Under the pieces are notes generated by a model. That model saw nothing but the letters and a program-made list of their open reading frames with translations, was not told where the DNA came from and ran no database searches. This document shows, one piece after another, positions 36,096 to 44,913 of a stretch of 64,000 bases of DNA (positions are counted from its first letter, which is position 1; the number at the start of each line of letters is the position of its first letter). Source of the stretch: Betaproteobacteria bacterium (GTDB lineage Bacteria; Pseudomonadota; Gammaproteobacteria; Burkholderiales; Burkholderiaceae_C). The position numbers and the translations under genes are program-made. The stretch is taken from NCBI GenBank assembly GCA_016704535.1, contig JADIZZ010000019.1:186001-250000 (forward strand), in the 5' to 3' direction.

Positions 36096-36851
36096 TCAGC
36101 GCGACAGGTTGAGCGTGGACCCGCAGCGCGCCGCCAGCGCGTGGTCGTGCGTGACGACGACAAACGCGGTGCCGTTCTCGCGCGCCAGCTGCAGCATCAG
36201 CTGGAACACGCCGTCGGCGGTTTCGCGGTCGAGGTTGCCGGTGGGCTCGTCGGCCAGCACGCAGGCCGGCTGCGTGACCAGCGCGCGGGCGATGGCCACG
36301 CGCTGGCGTTCGCCGCCCGACAGCTGCGCCGGGTGGTGGTGGATGCGCGAGGCCAGCCCGACCTTGGCCAGCATCTGCCGCGCCTGTTCGCGTGCTTCGG
36401 TCGGCGGCATGCGGCGGATGCGCAGCGGCATGGCCACGTTGTCGAGCGCGCTGAACTCGGGCAGCAGGTGGTGGAACTGGTAGACGAAGCCCAGGTGCAG
36501 GTTGCGCCAGCGGCCCTGTTCGGCGGCGTCCAGCGTCGTCAGGTCGCGGCCCATCAGTTCGACGCGGCCGGCGGTCGGCGCGTCCAGCCCGCCCAGCAGG
36601 TGCAGGAGCGTGCTCTTGCCCGAGCCCGAGGCGCCGACGATGGCCAGCGTCTGGCCGCGGTGCACCTGCAGGCTGACGCCGCGCAGCACCGTCACGTCGA
36701 GCGCGTCAACGCCCCGGCCCTCGATGAAACGCTTGTGCAGGTCGAAGGCGGCCAGCACAACCGAGGACGATCCGGCTTCGCCGGTCGTCCGAGCGGCCCC
36801 CTCGAGGGGTGGCGCAGGCGAAGCCACAGCCCGGGGGCCCACATCACTCAT
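36096..36851 (-). CDS. lolD: Lipoprotein-releasing ABC transporter ATP-binding protein
   Basis: The product has 251 residues. It has Walker A (GASGSGKST), signature (LSGGERQR), Walker B (CVLADEPT) and the switch His (VTHDH). LolD powers release of lipoproteins from the inner membrane. The first about 30 residues (VGPRAVASPAPPLEGAA to GEAGSS) are encoded by a GC-rich palindromic repeat (36768-36840) and are unlike normal LolD N-termini, which start near DLHKRFIEG. The start codon thus lies just before the repeat. It overlaps the permease gene's stop by eight bases. Confidence 0.88.
   Translation of the reverse strand: MSDVGPRAVASPAPPLEGAARTTGEAGSSSVVLAAFDLHKRFIEGRGVDALDVTVLRGVSLQVHRGQTLAIVGASGSGKSTLLHLLGGLDAPTAGRVELMGRDLTTLDAAEQGRWRNLHLGFVYQFHHLLPEFSALDNVAMPLRIRRMPPTEAREQARQMLAKVGLASRIHHHPAQLSGGERQRVAIARALVTQPACVLADEPTGNLDRETADGVFQLMLQLARENGTAFVVVTHDHALAARCGSTLNLSR
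36768..36840 (-). repeat. GC-rich palindromic repeat, copy 1 (inside lolD)
   Basis: Read on the minus strand it starts GGCCCCCGGGCT, contains the palindrome ACCCCTCGAGGGG and the stem CCGGC-GAA-GCCGG near its end. The same block order (GGCCCCC, C-rich/G-rich palindrome, GGCGAAGCC-like) is found in the copies at 59488 and 62602. Translated in frame, it forms the N-terminal extension of LolD. Confidence 0.75.
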
Positions 36852-38097
36852 AACGCAGTGCCTCGGCCGGGTTGACGCGGCTGGCGCGCCAGCTCGGGTA
36901 GATCGTGGCCACGAAGGACAGCAGCAGCGAGATCACCAGCACCGGCACGATATCGGCCGCCATCGGCTCGCTGGGCATGCGGCTGATGACGTAGATGCTG
37001 CCGGGCAGGAAGGCCACGCCCAGGGCGCGCTCCAGCGCCGGCACGATGACGTCGATGTTGAAGGCCACCAGCAGGCCCAACGCGCAGCCGCCCAGCGTGC
37101 CGATGATCCCGGACGTGGCGCCCTGCACCATGAAGATGCCCATGATCGAACGCGGGCTGGCGCCCAGCGTGCGCAGGATGGCGATGTCGGCGCGCTTGTC
37201 GGTCACCGTCATCACCAGCGTGCTGACGAGGTTGAAGGCCGCCACCGCGACGATGAGCGTGAGGATGATGAACATCAGCCGCTTCTCGATCTGCACCGCG
37301 TCGAACCAGTTGCGGTTGGTGCGTGTCCAGTCGCGCACGATGACGTCGGGCCCCAGGCTCTGCGTCAGCGCCGCGGCCACCGTGCGCGCGGTGTGCACGT
37401 CGGCCAGGCGCAACTGCACGCCGGTGGGGCCCTCGATGCGGAAAAGGCGTGCCGCGTCGTCGACATGGATCAGCGCCAGCGCGCTGTCGTATTCGTAGTG
37501 CCCGGCCTCGAAGGTGCCCACCAGCGTGAGCTGCTTCAGCCGCGGCACCACGCCGGCGGGCGTCACCTGGCCGCCCGGGGCAACGAGGGTGATCTTGTCG
37601 CCGACGCGGGCACCGATCAGCCGCGCCAGTTCGGCGCCGACGACGATGTTCCACTCGCCAGGCTTCAGCAGCGCCATCGTGGTGGCCTGCGTGCGCGCCA
37701 GGTCGGTGACCTTGGCCTCCTCGGCCGGCTCGATGCCGCGCACCACGGCGCCGCGCAGTTCGTCGCCGCGACCCACCAGCGCTTGCGCCGCCACGTACGG
37801 CGCGGCGCCGATCACGCGGGTATCACGCTGCGCCGCGGCGGCGGTGGCGCGCCAGTCGGGCAGCGCGCCGCCGGCGGCGTCGAAGACCTCGATGTGCGCG
37901 ATGACGCTCAGCATGCGGTCGCGCACTTCCTTCTGGAAGCCGTTCATCACGCTCAGCACGATGATCAGCGCCGCCACGCCCAGCGCGATGCCGAGCATCG
38001 AGACGCCGCTGATGAAGCTGATGAAGCCGTTGCGCCGGCCCGCGCGGCCGGCACGTGTGTAGCGCCAGCCGATGTGCCACTCGTAGGGCAGGTTCAT
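36844..38097 (-). CDS. lolC: Lipoprotein-releasing ABC transporter permease (LolC/E family)
   Basis: The product has 417 residues. One N-terminal helix (ISGVSMLGIALGVAALIIVL) is followed by a large periplasmic domain and three C-terminal helices (LMFIILTLIVAVAAFNLVST; GIFMVQGATSGIIGTLGGCA; ADIVPVLVISLLLSFVATIY). The ending YPSWRASRVNPAEALRYE is diagnostic. Only one permease accompanies LolD, so it may act as a homodimer (LolF-like). ATG at 38097. Confidence 0.9.
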   Translation of the reverse strand: MNLPYEWHIGWRYTRAGRAGRRNGFISFISGVSMLGIALGVAALIIVLSVMNGFQKEVRDRMLSVIAHIEVFDAAGGALPDWRATAAAAQRDTRVIGAAPYVAAQALVGRGDELRGAVVRGIEPAEEAKVTDLARTQATTMALLKPGEWNIVVGAELARLIGARVGDKITLVAPGGQVTPAGVVPRLKQLTLVGTFEAGHYEYDSALALIHVDDAARLFRIEGPTGVQLRLADVHTARTVAAALTQSLGPDVIVRDWTRTNRNWFDAVQIEKRLMFIILTLIVAVAAFNLVSTLVMTVTDKRADIAILRTLGASPRSIMGIFMVQGATSGIIGTLGGCALGLLVAFNIDVIVPALERALGVAFLPGSIYVISRMPSEPMAADIVPVLVISLLLSFVATIYPSWRASRVNPAEALRYE

Positions 38098-38225
38098 GGG
38101 GGCGTCGAGGTCATGGGTGGAGGATGCTAACGGACGGCATCGGCCCGGCCGGTTCGCTACCGCGCCATGCCCAGCATGGGCAGGGCCGGTGAGGCCGGGC
38201 CATGGGCCACCGGGATAATGCCGGC
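38098..38225. other. Divergent spacer with palindromes
   Basis: TGCCCA-GCA-TGGGCA at 38168-38182 is a perfect palindrome between the divergent permease gene and the next plus-strand gene. A looser CCGGTG/CACCGG pair follows. They may be operators or hairpins; no partner is known. Confidence 0.3.
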
Positions 38226-39155
38226 ATGCACCTGTTGATCCCCTTCGCAGCGCCGCTGTCCGAAGCGGGCCGTCAGGCCGCCGCCACGCTGGCGCTGCCC
38301 AACCTGCGGACGCTGATGTCGCGCTGGGCCGAAGTGCAGCGAGACGAGGCCGACGAGTGGTGCCTGTCGCCGCCGCACGAGCGTGCGCTGGCGCGCGCGC
38401 TGGGCTGGCAGGGCGGCAGCGGCCTGCTGCCGTGGGCGGCGCGCGCGGCGCGGGCCGACGGCATCGAACCGGGGGACCTGTCGTGGGGCCAGCTGACACC
38501 CGCGCACTGGCACCTGGGCACCGAGCAGATCAGCCTGCTCGACCCGGCCACGCTGATGCTCGATGACACCACGTCACGTGCGCTCTTCGCCGCCGTGCTG
38601 CCGCTCTTCCTGAGCGAAGGCTACGCACTGCACTACGGTGCGCCGCAGCGCTGGTACCTGGCGCACGAGAGCTTGGCCACGCTGGCTACCGCGTCGCTCG
38701 ACCGCGTGGTGGGCCGCAACGTCGACGCCTGGCTGGGCAAGGACCCGGCCGCGCGCAAGCTGCGCCGTTTGCAGAGTGAGGTTCAGATGCTGCTCTACAC
38801 CCATCCTCTGAACGATGAACGCGCAGCACGTGGCCTGCTGCCGGTGAATTCCTTCTGGTTGAGTGGCTGCGGTCGGGCGCAGCCCGAAGCCGGCGTGGTA
38901 CCGCAGGTCGACGAGTGCCTGCGCGGCCCGGCGCTGGCTGACGACTGGGCGGCCTGGGTGAAGGCCTGGGACACGCTGGACACCGGTCCGCTGGCCACGC
39001 TGCGCGAATGCGCTGTCAACGGGCACGCCGCCGCGCTGACACTGTGCGGCGAACGCGCCTGGGTGCGCCTGGAACCCGCGCCGGGCGGCTTGCTGCGCCG
39101 CGCCCGCGCGTTGCTGAAATCGCCGTCGCCGCTGGCCCTGATGGAGACCTTGTGA
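38226..39155 (+). CDS. Conserved hypothetical protein upstream of recJ
   Basis: The product has 309 residues. It starts MHLLIPFAAPLSEAGRQAAA, and carries a central WGQLTPAHWHLGTEQISLLD and LMLDDTTSRALFAAVLPLFL. Relatives in Burkholderiales are called phosphoglycerate mutase-like (COG4255-type) from weak similarity, but I see no catalytic Ser or metal motif. No signal peptide. It is coupled to recJ by GTGA overlap. Function unknown. Confidence 0.65.
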   Translation: MHLLIPFAAPLSEAGRQAAATLALPNLRTLMSRWAEVQRDEADEWCLSPPHERALARALGWQGGSGLLPWAARAARADGIEPGDLSWGQLTPAHWHLGTEQISLLDPATLMLDDTTSRALFAAVLPLFLSEGYALHYGAPQRWYLAHESLATLATASLDRVVGRNVDAWLGKDPAARKLRRLQSEVQMLLYTHPLNDERAARGLLPVNSFWLSGCGRAQPEAGVVPQVDECLRGPALADDWAAWVKAWDTLDTGPLATLRECAVNGHAAALTLCGERAWVRLEPAPGGLLRRARALLKSPSPLALMETL

Positions 39156-40909
39156 GCCCCGGCCCGCAGCTGCTGCAGCGCGACGTGCCGCCGCGCGCGA
39201 GCTACGCGCTCGAACAGGCCGGCGTGCACCCGCTGCTGGCGCGTCTGCTCGCCTCGCGCGGCGTGCGCGAGCCCGACGAGCTCGACGACAGCCTGGCCCG
39301 ACTGCTGCCGCCCACTACGCTCAAGGGCGCGGCCAAGGCTGGTGTGCTGCTGGCCGACGCCATCGCCGCCGGCAAACGCCTGTGCGTGGTGGCCGACTAC
39401 GACTGCGACGGCGCCACCGCCTGCGCCGTGGCGCTGCGCGGCCTGGCGCTGCTGGGTGCCGCGCCGTCGATGCTGGGCTACGTGGTGCCCGACCGTGCCG
39501 TGCACGGCTACGGCCTCACACCGGCCATCGTCGACCTGGCGCGCCTGCACCGCAACGGCCCGCCCGAAGTACTGGTGACGGTGGACAACGGCATCGCCAG
39601 CCACGCCGGCGTGGCCCATGCCCGCGCCTGCGGCATGCAGGTGCTGGTGACCGACCACCACCTGCCGGCGTTGATCGACGGCGTGGTGTCGTTGCCCGAC
39701 GCCGACGTCATCGTGAACCCCAACCAACCCGACTGCGGCTTCGCCAGCAAGGCGCTGGCCGGCGTGGGTGTCATGTTCTACGTGCTGCTCGCCACGCGCG
39801 CCGAGATGCGCTCGCGTGGCGCCTACACGGCGGCCGCGCAGCCCAAGCTCGACACGTTGCTCGACCTGGTGGCGCTGGGCACGGTGGCCGACGTCGTCAA
39901 ACTCGACGCCAACAACCGCAGGCTGGTGGCGCAGGGCCTGAAGCGGGTGCGCAGCGGGCGCATGCAGCCCGGGGTGGCTGCGCTCTTCCAGGCCGCGTCG
40001 CGCGAGCCCGCGCGCGCCGCGGGCTTCGACTTCGGCTTCGCCCTGGGCCCGCGCATCAACGCCGCCGGGCGCCTGGCCGACATGACGCTGGGCATCGAGT
40101 GCCTGCTCACCGACGACGGCGCACGTGCCGCCGAACTGGCCGCGCAGCTCGATGCCATCAACCGCGAACGGCGCGTGGTCGAAGGCGGCATGCGCGAGCT
40201 GGCCGAGCGCACGCTGCAGACCTTCGCTGCGCCCGACGGCAGCGGCGACGCGGCGGCCGTGCCATCCGCAGTGACGCTGTTCGACGAGAGCTTCCACGAA
40301 GGCGTGGTCGGCATCGTCGCCGGCCGCGTGAAGGACCGGCTGCATCGCCCCACCTTCGTCTTCGCACGCGGCGCCGACGGTCGGCTGAAGGGCTCGGGCC
40401 GCAGCATCCCCGGCTTCCACCTGCGCGACGCGCTCGACCTGGTGGCCAAGCGCCACCCTGGTCTGCTGCTGCGCTTTGGCGGCCACGCCATGGCCGCGGG
40501 CTGTACGCTGGGTGAAGCGGACGATGCGGCGGCGGTCTTCGGCGACGCCCTGCACCGCGTGGCCGAAGAGTGGCTGGACCGCGCGACGCTGACGCGCACG
40601 CTGCGCACCGACGGCCCGTTGGCGCTGGAGTGGTTCAACCCGCAAACGGTGGCCGTGCTCGACGCGCAGGTCTGGGGCCAGGGTTTCGAGGCGCCGGTCT
40701 TCTGTGACGAGGTGCAGGTGCTGCAGCAGCGCCTGGTGGGCGAGAGGCACATGAAACTGCGCGTGCGCCACGCCGGCCAGGAGCGTGACGCGATTTGGTT
40801 CGGTCACGCCGAGGCCTTGCCAGCGCAGACGCGGCTGGCCTTTCGCCTGACGCTGGACGAGTGGAACGGCAAGCAGCGGGTCCAGATGGTCGTGGAAGCC
40901 GCGGCATGA
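39152..40909 (+). CDS. recJ: Single-stranded-DNA-specific exonuclease RecJ
   Basis: The product has 585 residues. The DHH motifs are all present: VVADYDCDGATA, VDNGIASHAGV, LVTDHHLPAL, and a DHHA1 domain with GVVGIVAGRVKDR and LRFGGHAMAAGCTL. The OB-fold follows (VGERHMKLRVRHAGQERDAI). RecJ degrades ssDNA 5' to 3' in recombination and mismatch repair. The GTG start at 39152 overlaps the previous stop by four bases. Confidence 0.95.
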   Translation: MSPGPQLLQRDVPPRASYALEQAGVHPLLARLLASRGVREPDELDDSLARLLPPTTLKGAAKAGVLLADAIAAGKRLCVVADYDCDGATACAVALRGLALLGAAPSMLGYVVPDRAVHGYGLTPAIVDLARLHRNGPPEVLVTVDNGIASHAGVAHARACGMQVLVTDHHLPALIDGVVSLPDADVIVNPNQPDCGFASKALAGVGVMFYVLLATRAEMRSRGAYTAAAQPKLDTLLDLVALGTVADVVKLDANNRRLVAQGLKRVRSGRMQPGVAALFQAASREPARAAGFDFGFALGPRINAAGRLADMTLGIECLLTDDGARAAELAAQLDAINRERRVVEGGMRELAERTLQTFAAPDGSGDAAAVPSAVTLFDESFHEGVVGIVAGRVKDRLHRPTFVFARGADGRLKGSGRSIPGFHLRDALDLVAKRHPGLLLRFGGHAMAAGCTLGEADDAAAVFGDALHRVAEEWLDRATLTRTLRTDGPLALEWFNPQTVAVLDAQVWGQGFEAPVFCDEVQVLQQRLVGERHMKLRVRHAGQERDAIWFGHAEALPAQTRLAFRLTLDEWNGKQRVQMVVEAAA

Positions 40910-40982
40910 CCTGGCCCCGGGCGGGTTCGTTGCACACGCTTGCTGGCTGCCGCCAGCGTTGCGCGAAGATGGAGCCATGCAC

Positions 40983-42161
40983 ATGACCCGCATGACGACG
41001 ACCCTGACCGTGGCGATGCTGACGGCCTGCGGAGGTGGCGGTGGCGCCGACGACGCCGGCGCGGCCACGCCGCCGGCCGCGCCGGCCGGCCCGCTGCGCG
41101 CCACGCCGCTCGCCAGCGGCCTGACCAACCCCTGGAGCCTGGCCTTCCTGCCCGATGGCCGAATGCTCGTCACCGAAAGGCCGGGCCGGCTGCGCCTGGT
41201 CTCGGCCGACGGCCGTACGGTTTCGCCGCCCATCGCCGGTGTGCCGGCGGTCAACGCCGTGGGGCAGGGCGGGCTTTTCGACGTCGCGTTGGCGGCCGAC
41301 TTTGCAGACACGCGCCGCATCTTCCTGAGCTACGCCGAGCCCGGCAGTGGCACCGAAGCCGGCCGCAACGGCCTGGCCGTTGGCAGCGCGGTGCTGAACG
41401 CCGAAGCCACGGCACTGAACGGCTGGCAGGTGATCTACCGGCAGGCGCCCAAGGTGGCCAGCAGCGGGCACTTCGGCGGCCGCATCGTCGTCGCGCCGGG
41501 CGGACTGCTCTATGTCACTTTGGGCGACCGCCAGCTCGACAGCGAACGCGGCAAGGCGCAGGACCTCTCGCAAGGCCACGGCAAGATCGTGCGCATCCGT
41601 GCCGACGGCAGCGCGCCGCCCGACAACCCCTTTATCGGCCGTGCCGGCGCGCAACCGACGACCTGGTCCTACGGCCACCGCAACGTTCAAGGCGCAGCGC
41701 TGCACCCGACCACTGGCGAACTCTGGGCCACCGAGCACGGCCCGCAGGGCGGCGACGAGCTCAACCGTGTGCAGCGCGGCGCCAACTACGGCTGGCCGCT
41801 GGTGAGCTACGGCTGCGAGTACGGCGCGCCGGTGGGCAATTGCGCGCCTGTGGGCGGCGCCAGCACAGGCCCGGGCTTCGAGCCGCCGGTGAGCCACTGG
41901 GTGCCGACCTCCATCGCGCCCAGTGGGCTGGCCTTCTATACCGGCAGCCGCTTCCCCGAATGGCGGGGCCATCTCTTCATGGGTGCACTGGCCGGGCAGG
42001 CGCTGTGGCGCATCGAGCTCGACGGCAATGCCGTGGTGACCCGCGAGGCGCTGCCGACCGGCCTGCGCGAGCGCATCCGCGACGTGCGTCAGGGCCCCGA
42101 CGGCTGGATCTACCTGCTGACCGACAGCGGCAACGGGCGCCTGCTGCGTATCGAACGCTGA
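40983..42161 (+). CDS. PQQ-dependent sugar dehydrogenase-like lipoprotein (YliI/Asd type)
   Basis: The product has 392 residues. A short signal ends in the lipobox LTAC, followed by a Gly-rich linker. The six-bladed propeller has NPWSLAFLPDGRMLVTERPG, GHFGGRIVVAPGGLLYVTLG, YGHRNVQGAALHPTTGELWA and the EHGPQGGDELNRVQRGANYG segment (calcium/PQQ site). It should oxidise sugars using PQQ, anchored to a membrane. ATG at 40983 has GGAG eight bases upstream; an ATG at 40977 is too close to it. Confidence 0.85.
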   Translation: MTRMTTTLTVAMLTACGGGGGADDAGAATPPAAPAGPLRATPLASGLTNPWSLAFLPDGRMLVTERPGRLRLVSADGRTVSPPIAGVPAVNAVGQGGLFDVALAADFADTRRIFLSYAEPGSGTEAGRNGLAVGSAVLNAEATALNGWQVIYRQAPKVASSGHFGGRIVVAPGGLLYVTLGDRQLDSERGKAQDLSQGHGKIVRIRADGSAPPDNPFIGRAGAQPTTWSYGHRNVQGAALHPTTGELWATEHGPQGGDELNRVQRGANYGWPLVSYGCEYGAPVGNCAPVGGASTGPGFEPPVSHWVPTSIAPSGLAFYTGSRFPEWRGHLFMGALAGQALWRIELDGNAVVTREALPTGLRERIRDVRQGPDGWIYLLTDSGNGRLLRIER

Positions 42162-42180
42162 AGGGCCACGGGGTGGCCCT
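42162..42180. terminator. Hairpin between convergent genes
   Basis: AGGGCCAC and GTGGCCCT form a perfect eight-base-pair stem with a GGG loop, directly after the sugar-dehydrogenase stop. No T-run. Confidence 0.5.
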
Positions 42181-42259
42181 GAGGGCACTTCCTGGCCCCC
42201 GGATCGCTGACGCTGATGGTGCACCGCAGCCAGTGCGGATGCCGGGTGGTGAAGCGGAG

Positions 42260-43576
42260 CTACTTCAAGCCGAAGAAGTCGCGCACGCGCTGCAGGATGT
42301 CGGCGCGGTGTGCCGTCGGGTCATGCTGCTCTTTGCGGAAGGCTTCCTGCGCCTCTCCGTAGGCGTGCTGGCGTTGCGACAGGATCTGCGACATGCTTTC
42401 GGCCAGGCTCTGGCGCTCGTGGATGATGTCCTCGAAGCTGGCCTTGTCGAGGCGGTAGCACTCAACTTCGCCGGCAGCCACCACCGTGGCCGCGCGCGGT
42501 GCGCCCGTCATGAGTCCCATCTCGCCGAAGATGCTGCCCGGCGGCAGGCGCGACATCAGGCGCCGCTCGCCGCCCGGGGCCTGCCACCAGACTTCGACCT
42601 CGCCACTGGCCAGGATGTAGAGCCAATGCGCCGTGGCCCCCTGGCGGTTCACCACGTCTCCGGACGCGAAAGGCGCGTAGACGAGCCGCTCGGCGAGCTT
42701 GCGCCGCTCGGCCTCGTCCAGCGATGCGAACAGTTCGATGCCGGCCAGCGCCTTCAGCCTGCGCGCCAGTTCACGCTTCCACACGGCCTCGCGGTGGGCC
42801 TCGTCTTCCTGCACCAGGTGGACCGACTGGTCGGGTATCGCGATGCGCCAGCCGTTGCGCTGCAGCGTGGCCAGCAGGTGGCAGCGTACGGCCGAGTCGG
42901 TGGGGTCGTCGTCCCGTGGGTCGATGAGCCAGTAGCGCAGCGCGTAGCGTACCGAGCCGGCCTCGAAGGCCATCGCCACGCAGGACGGCGGCGGGTGTCG
43001 TGAGACGTTCGGTATCTCTGCCTCGGCCGTGCCTTCGGCCACGGCCTGGATCACCCGCGCCGGGCTCACGTCGTAGGCCACGTCGAACCAGATCCAGCGC
43101 CTCCATGTGCCTGTTCCCGGCGCCCCGCCTTCGGTGTCGCCGACAACCATGAACTTGCCCTTCATCAGCTGCGTGTTCGGGATCACGACCCTTCCGCCAT
43201 TGCGCGTGAGGATGGCGGTGTAGCGCCACTGGATCTCGACGACGCGAACCGACAGCTCGTCGACCTTGACCCAGTCGCCGATGGCCAGCGAGTTGTCGAG
43301 CTGCAGCGCCAGGCCGCCCAGGATGTTGCCCAGGGTGTCCTGCATCGCGAAGGCGAGCACGGCGGTGATGACCGCCGAGGTCGACACCAGGCTGGACAGT
43401 TCGACACCGGAGTAGGACAGCCGCACCAGGCCGCTGGCCACGTCCCCAGCGCCACGCGCGGCAAACACCGCGGCCAGCGCGTCCAGCAGCAGCAGGCCGC
43501 CGAACAGCAGCAACGAGTGCTTCAGAGTGCGGCGGTGGTCCGCGCTCAGCGCGCGGTAGGGCACGAGCGCCAGCAC
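42260..43576 (-). CDS. MscS-type mechanosensitive channel with cyclic-nucleotide-binding domain
   Basis: The product has 438 residues from GTG 43576. Hydrophobic helices precede the pore helix VITAVLAFAMQDTLGNILGG, then the MscS beta domain (LAIGDWVKVDELSVRVVEIQ; NGGRVVIPNTQLMKGKF) and a C-terminal cNMP-binding domain (GDVVNRQGATAHWLYILASG; GSIFGEMGLMTGAPRAATVV). It should gate ions in response to tension and perhaps cAMP/cGMP. In the same frame, ATG 43639 starts MNDWYATP followed by a TAG at 43613-43615, then RDETPFLLATALVLALVPYR. The TAG looks like a Trp codon turned amber, so the native start is probably 43639. As read, only internal starts such as 43576 remain, which may lose part of the first helix. 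Confidence 0.8.
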   Translation of the reverse strand: MLALVPYRALSADHRRTLKHSLLLFGGLLLLDALAAVFAARGAGDVASGLVRLSYSGVELSSLVSTSAVITAVLAFAMQDTLGNILGGLALQLDNSLAIGDWVKVDELSVRVVEIQWRYTAILTRNGGRVVIPNTQLMKGKFMVVGDTEGGAPGTGTWRRWIWFDVAYDVSPARVIQAVAEGTAEAEIPNVSRHPPPSCVAMAFEAGSVRYALRYWLIDPRDDDPTDSAVRCHLLATLQRNGWRIAIPDQSVHLVQEDEAHREAVWKRELARRLKALAGIELFASLDEAERRKLAERLVYAPFASGDVVNRQGATAHWLYILASGEVEVWWQAPGGERRLMSRLPPGSIFGEMGLMTGAPRAATVVAAGEVECYRLDKASFEDIIHERQSLAESMSQILSQRQHAYGEAQEAFRKEQHDPTAHRADILQRVRDFFGLK

Positions 43577-43639
43577 CAGCGCCGTGGCCAGCAGGAAGGG
43601 CGTCTCGTCGCGCTACGGCGTGGCGTACCAGTCGTTCAT

Positions 43640-43752
43640 GGTTGCCGCGACCGCGGCCCCCGCCATACCCGGACATCGGCGTTCAGCCGCGGCGCCGCTG
43701 CAGGTCGCGCTGCCAATCTGTCACGGGGCCCGGCTGCGGGCGTTGATCCACG
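43640..43752. other. Intergenic, no clear feature
   Basis: The spacer between menC (3' end) and the channel gene contains no recognised hairpin or promoter. The channel gene's promoter is expected here. Confidence 0.35.
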
Positions 43753-44913
43753 TCAGCCAGGTGGGCCTTGGCCGGCGGCCGCATCGAGGGCGTCGTCGGC
43801 ATCCAGGCCGGGTGCCGTCGGCAACGCGAGCCAGGGCAGCGACTTTCCCGGATGGCGCAGGCCTGGGTGGGGGGCCAGGCCGCAGGGCCAGGGTGGCACC
43901 GGCAAGGCCGCGGCCAGGGCGCGGGCCGCAGCCAGGCCGAGATCGGCGTCCATGGCATGGGTGACGATCAGCCCCACGCCGCAGGCGGCCGCGGCGTCGG
44001 CCAGCGCCAGGCAGCGCGCGAGCCCCAGCAGCGCGGGCTTGAGCACCAGCGCCGCCGGCCGGCGGTCCGGCGGCAGGGCCAGCAGGGCCGCGGCCAGCGC
44101 GGCGTCGGCCAGCGATTCGTCGGCCGCCCAGCGCAGCGGCAGCGGCGGCAGCGCCAGCAGATCGGCGCCGGCGACGGGTTCCTCGACGAGTTCGACGCCG
44201 TGGCGCTGCAGTTCGGCCAGGCGGGCCGGCGCCCCTCTCGGCTCGAGCGTGCCGTTGGCGTCCAGGCGCAGCAGCACCGGCGTGGCGGCCGCGATGTCGG
44301 CGGGTGCGGCGGCGTCGGCCGCGGCGCGCACGGCGGCCAACAGGGCGTGCTCCTGTGCCGCGCTGCGGTCGGCGCGCGCGATCTTCAGCTTGAGCACGTG
44401 GTGGCCGGCCCGCACGGCCCGCGTGGCGGCGGCCACCGCCGGCCCGGCGTCTTCGGGCAGCAGCGCGCTCACCGGCACCGGCTGCAGCGCCCGGCCCTGG
44501 GCCAGCCAATGCGCCGCGCTCAGGCCGGCGCGGCGCGCCAGCAGGTCCAGCAGTGCGCACTCGAGCGCGAAGCGCGCGCTGGGGGCACCTGACAGCAGCG
44601 CCGCATGGGGCGCGAGTACGGCCTCGAGCAGGGCTGCTGCCGAGCCCGGGCCGCCAGCTCCGCCGAGCGCGGCCGCGCTCGCCACGTGCAGGGCCGCGGG
44701 GCCGGCCAGCAGCCCCAGGGCGTGTTCGGCGACGTCAGCGTCGTCGGCGCTGTAGCCCGCCAACGGCAGCGCCTCGCCATGGCCGACCCCGCCAGCACCG
44801 TCATGCAGCCGGATGCGCACCGCGCTGCGCGGGCGTGCCACGCCGCGCACGGTCAGCGTCGCAGCGGCCACGCGCCAGGGCGGGTCCAGGCTCAGCGCCA
44901 GCGCTGCGCTCAT
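43753..44913 (-). CDS. menC: o-Succinylbenzoate synthase
   Basis: The product has 386 residues, enolase superfamily. The catalytic base is in VLKLKIARAD (KxK), metal ligands are LRLDANGTLE, LVEEPVAGAD and RWAADESLAD, and the second Lys is in LVLKPALLG. It dehydrates SHCHC to o-succinylbenzoate in menaquinone synthesis. It is the last gene of menFDHC and overlaps menH by four bases (ATGA). Very Ala-rich but all key residues are present. Confidence 0.88.
   Translation of the reverse strand: MSAALALSLDPPWRVAAATLTVRGVARPRSAVRIRLHDGAGGVGHGEALPLAGYSADDADVAEHALGLLAGPAALHVASAAALGGAGGPGSAAALLEAVLAPHAALLSGAPSARFALECALLDLLARRAGLSAAHWLAQGRALQPVPVSALLPEDAGPAVAAATRAVRAGHHVLKLKIARADRSAAQEHALLAAVRAAADAAAPADIAAATPVLLRLDANGTLEPRGAPARLAELQRHGVELVEEPVAGADLLALPPLPLRWAADESLADAALAAALLALPPDRRPAALVLKPALLGLARCLALADAAAACGVGLIVTHAMDADLGLAAARALAAALPVPPWPCGLAPHPGLRHPGKSLPWLALPTAPGLDADDALDAAAGQGPPG

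Noticed and set aside
36844..38499. 551-codon version of the Lol permease
   Set aside because: The extension crosses the divergent promoter region and into the next gene. The family N-terminus starts at 38097.
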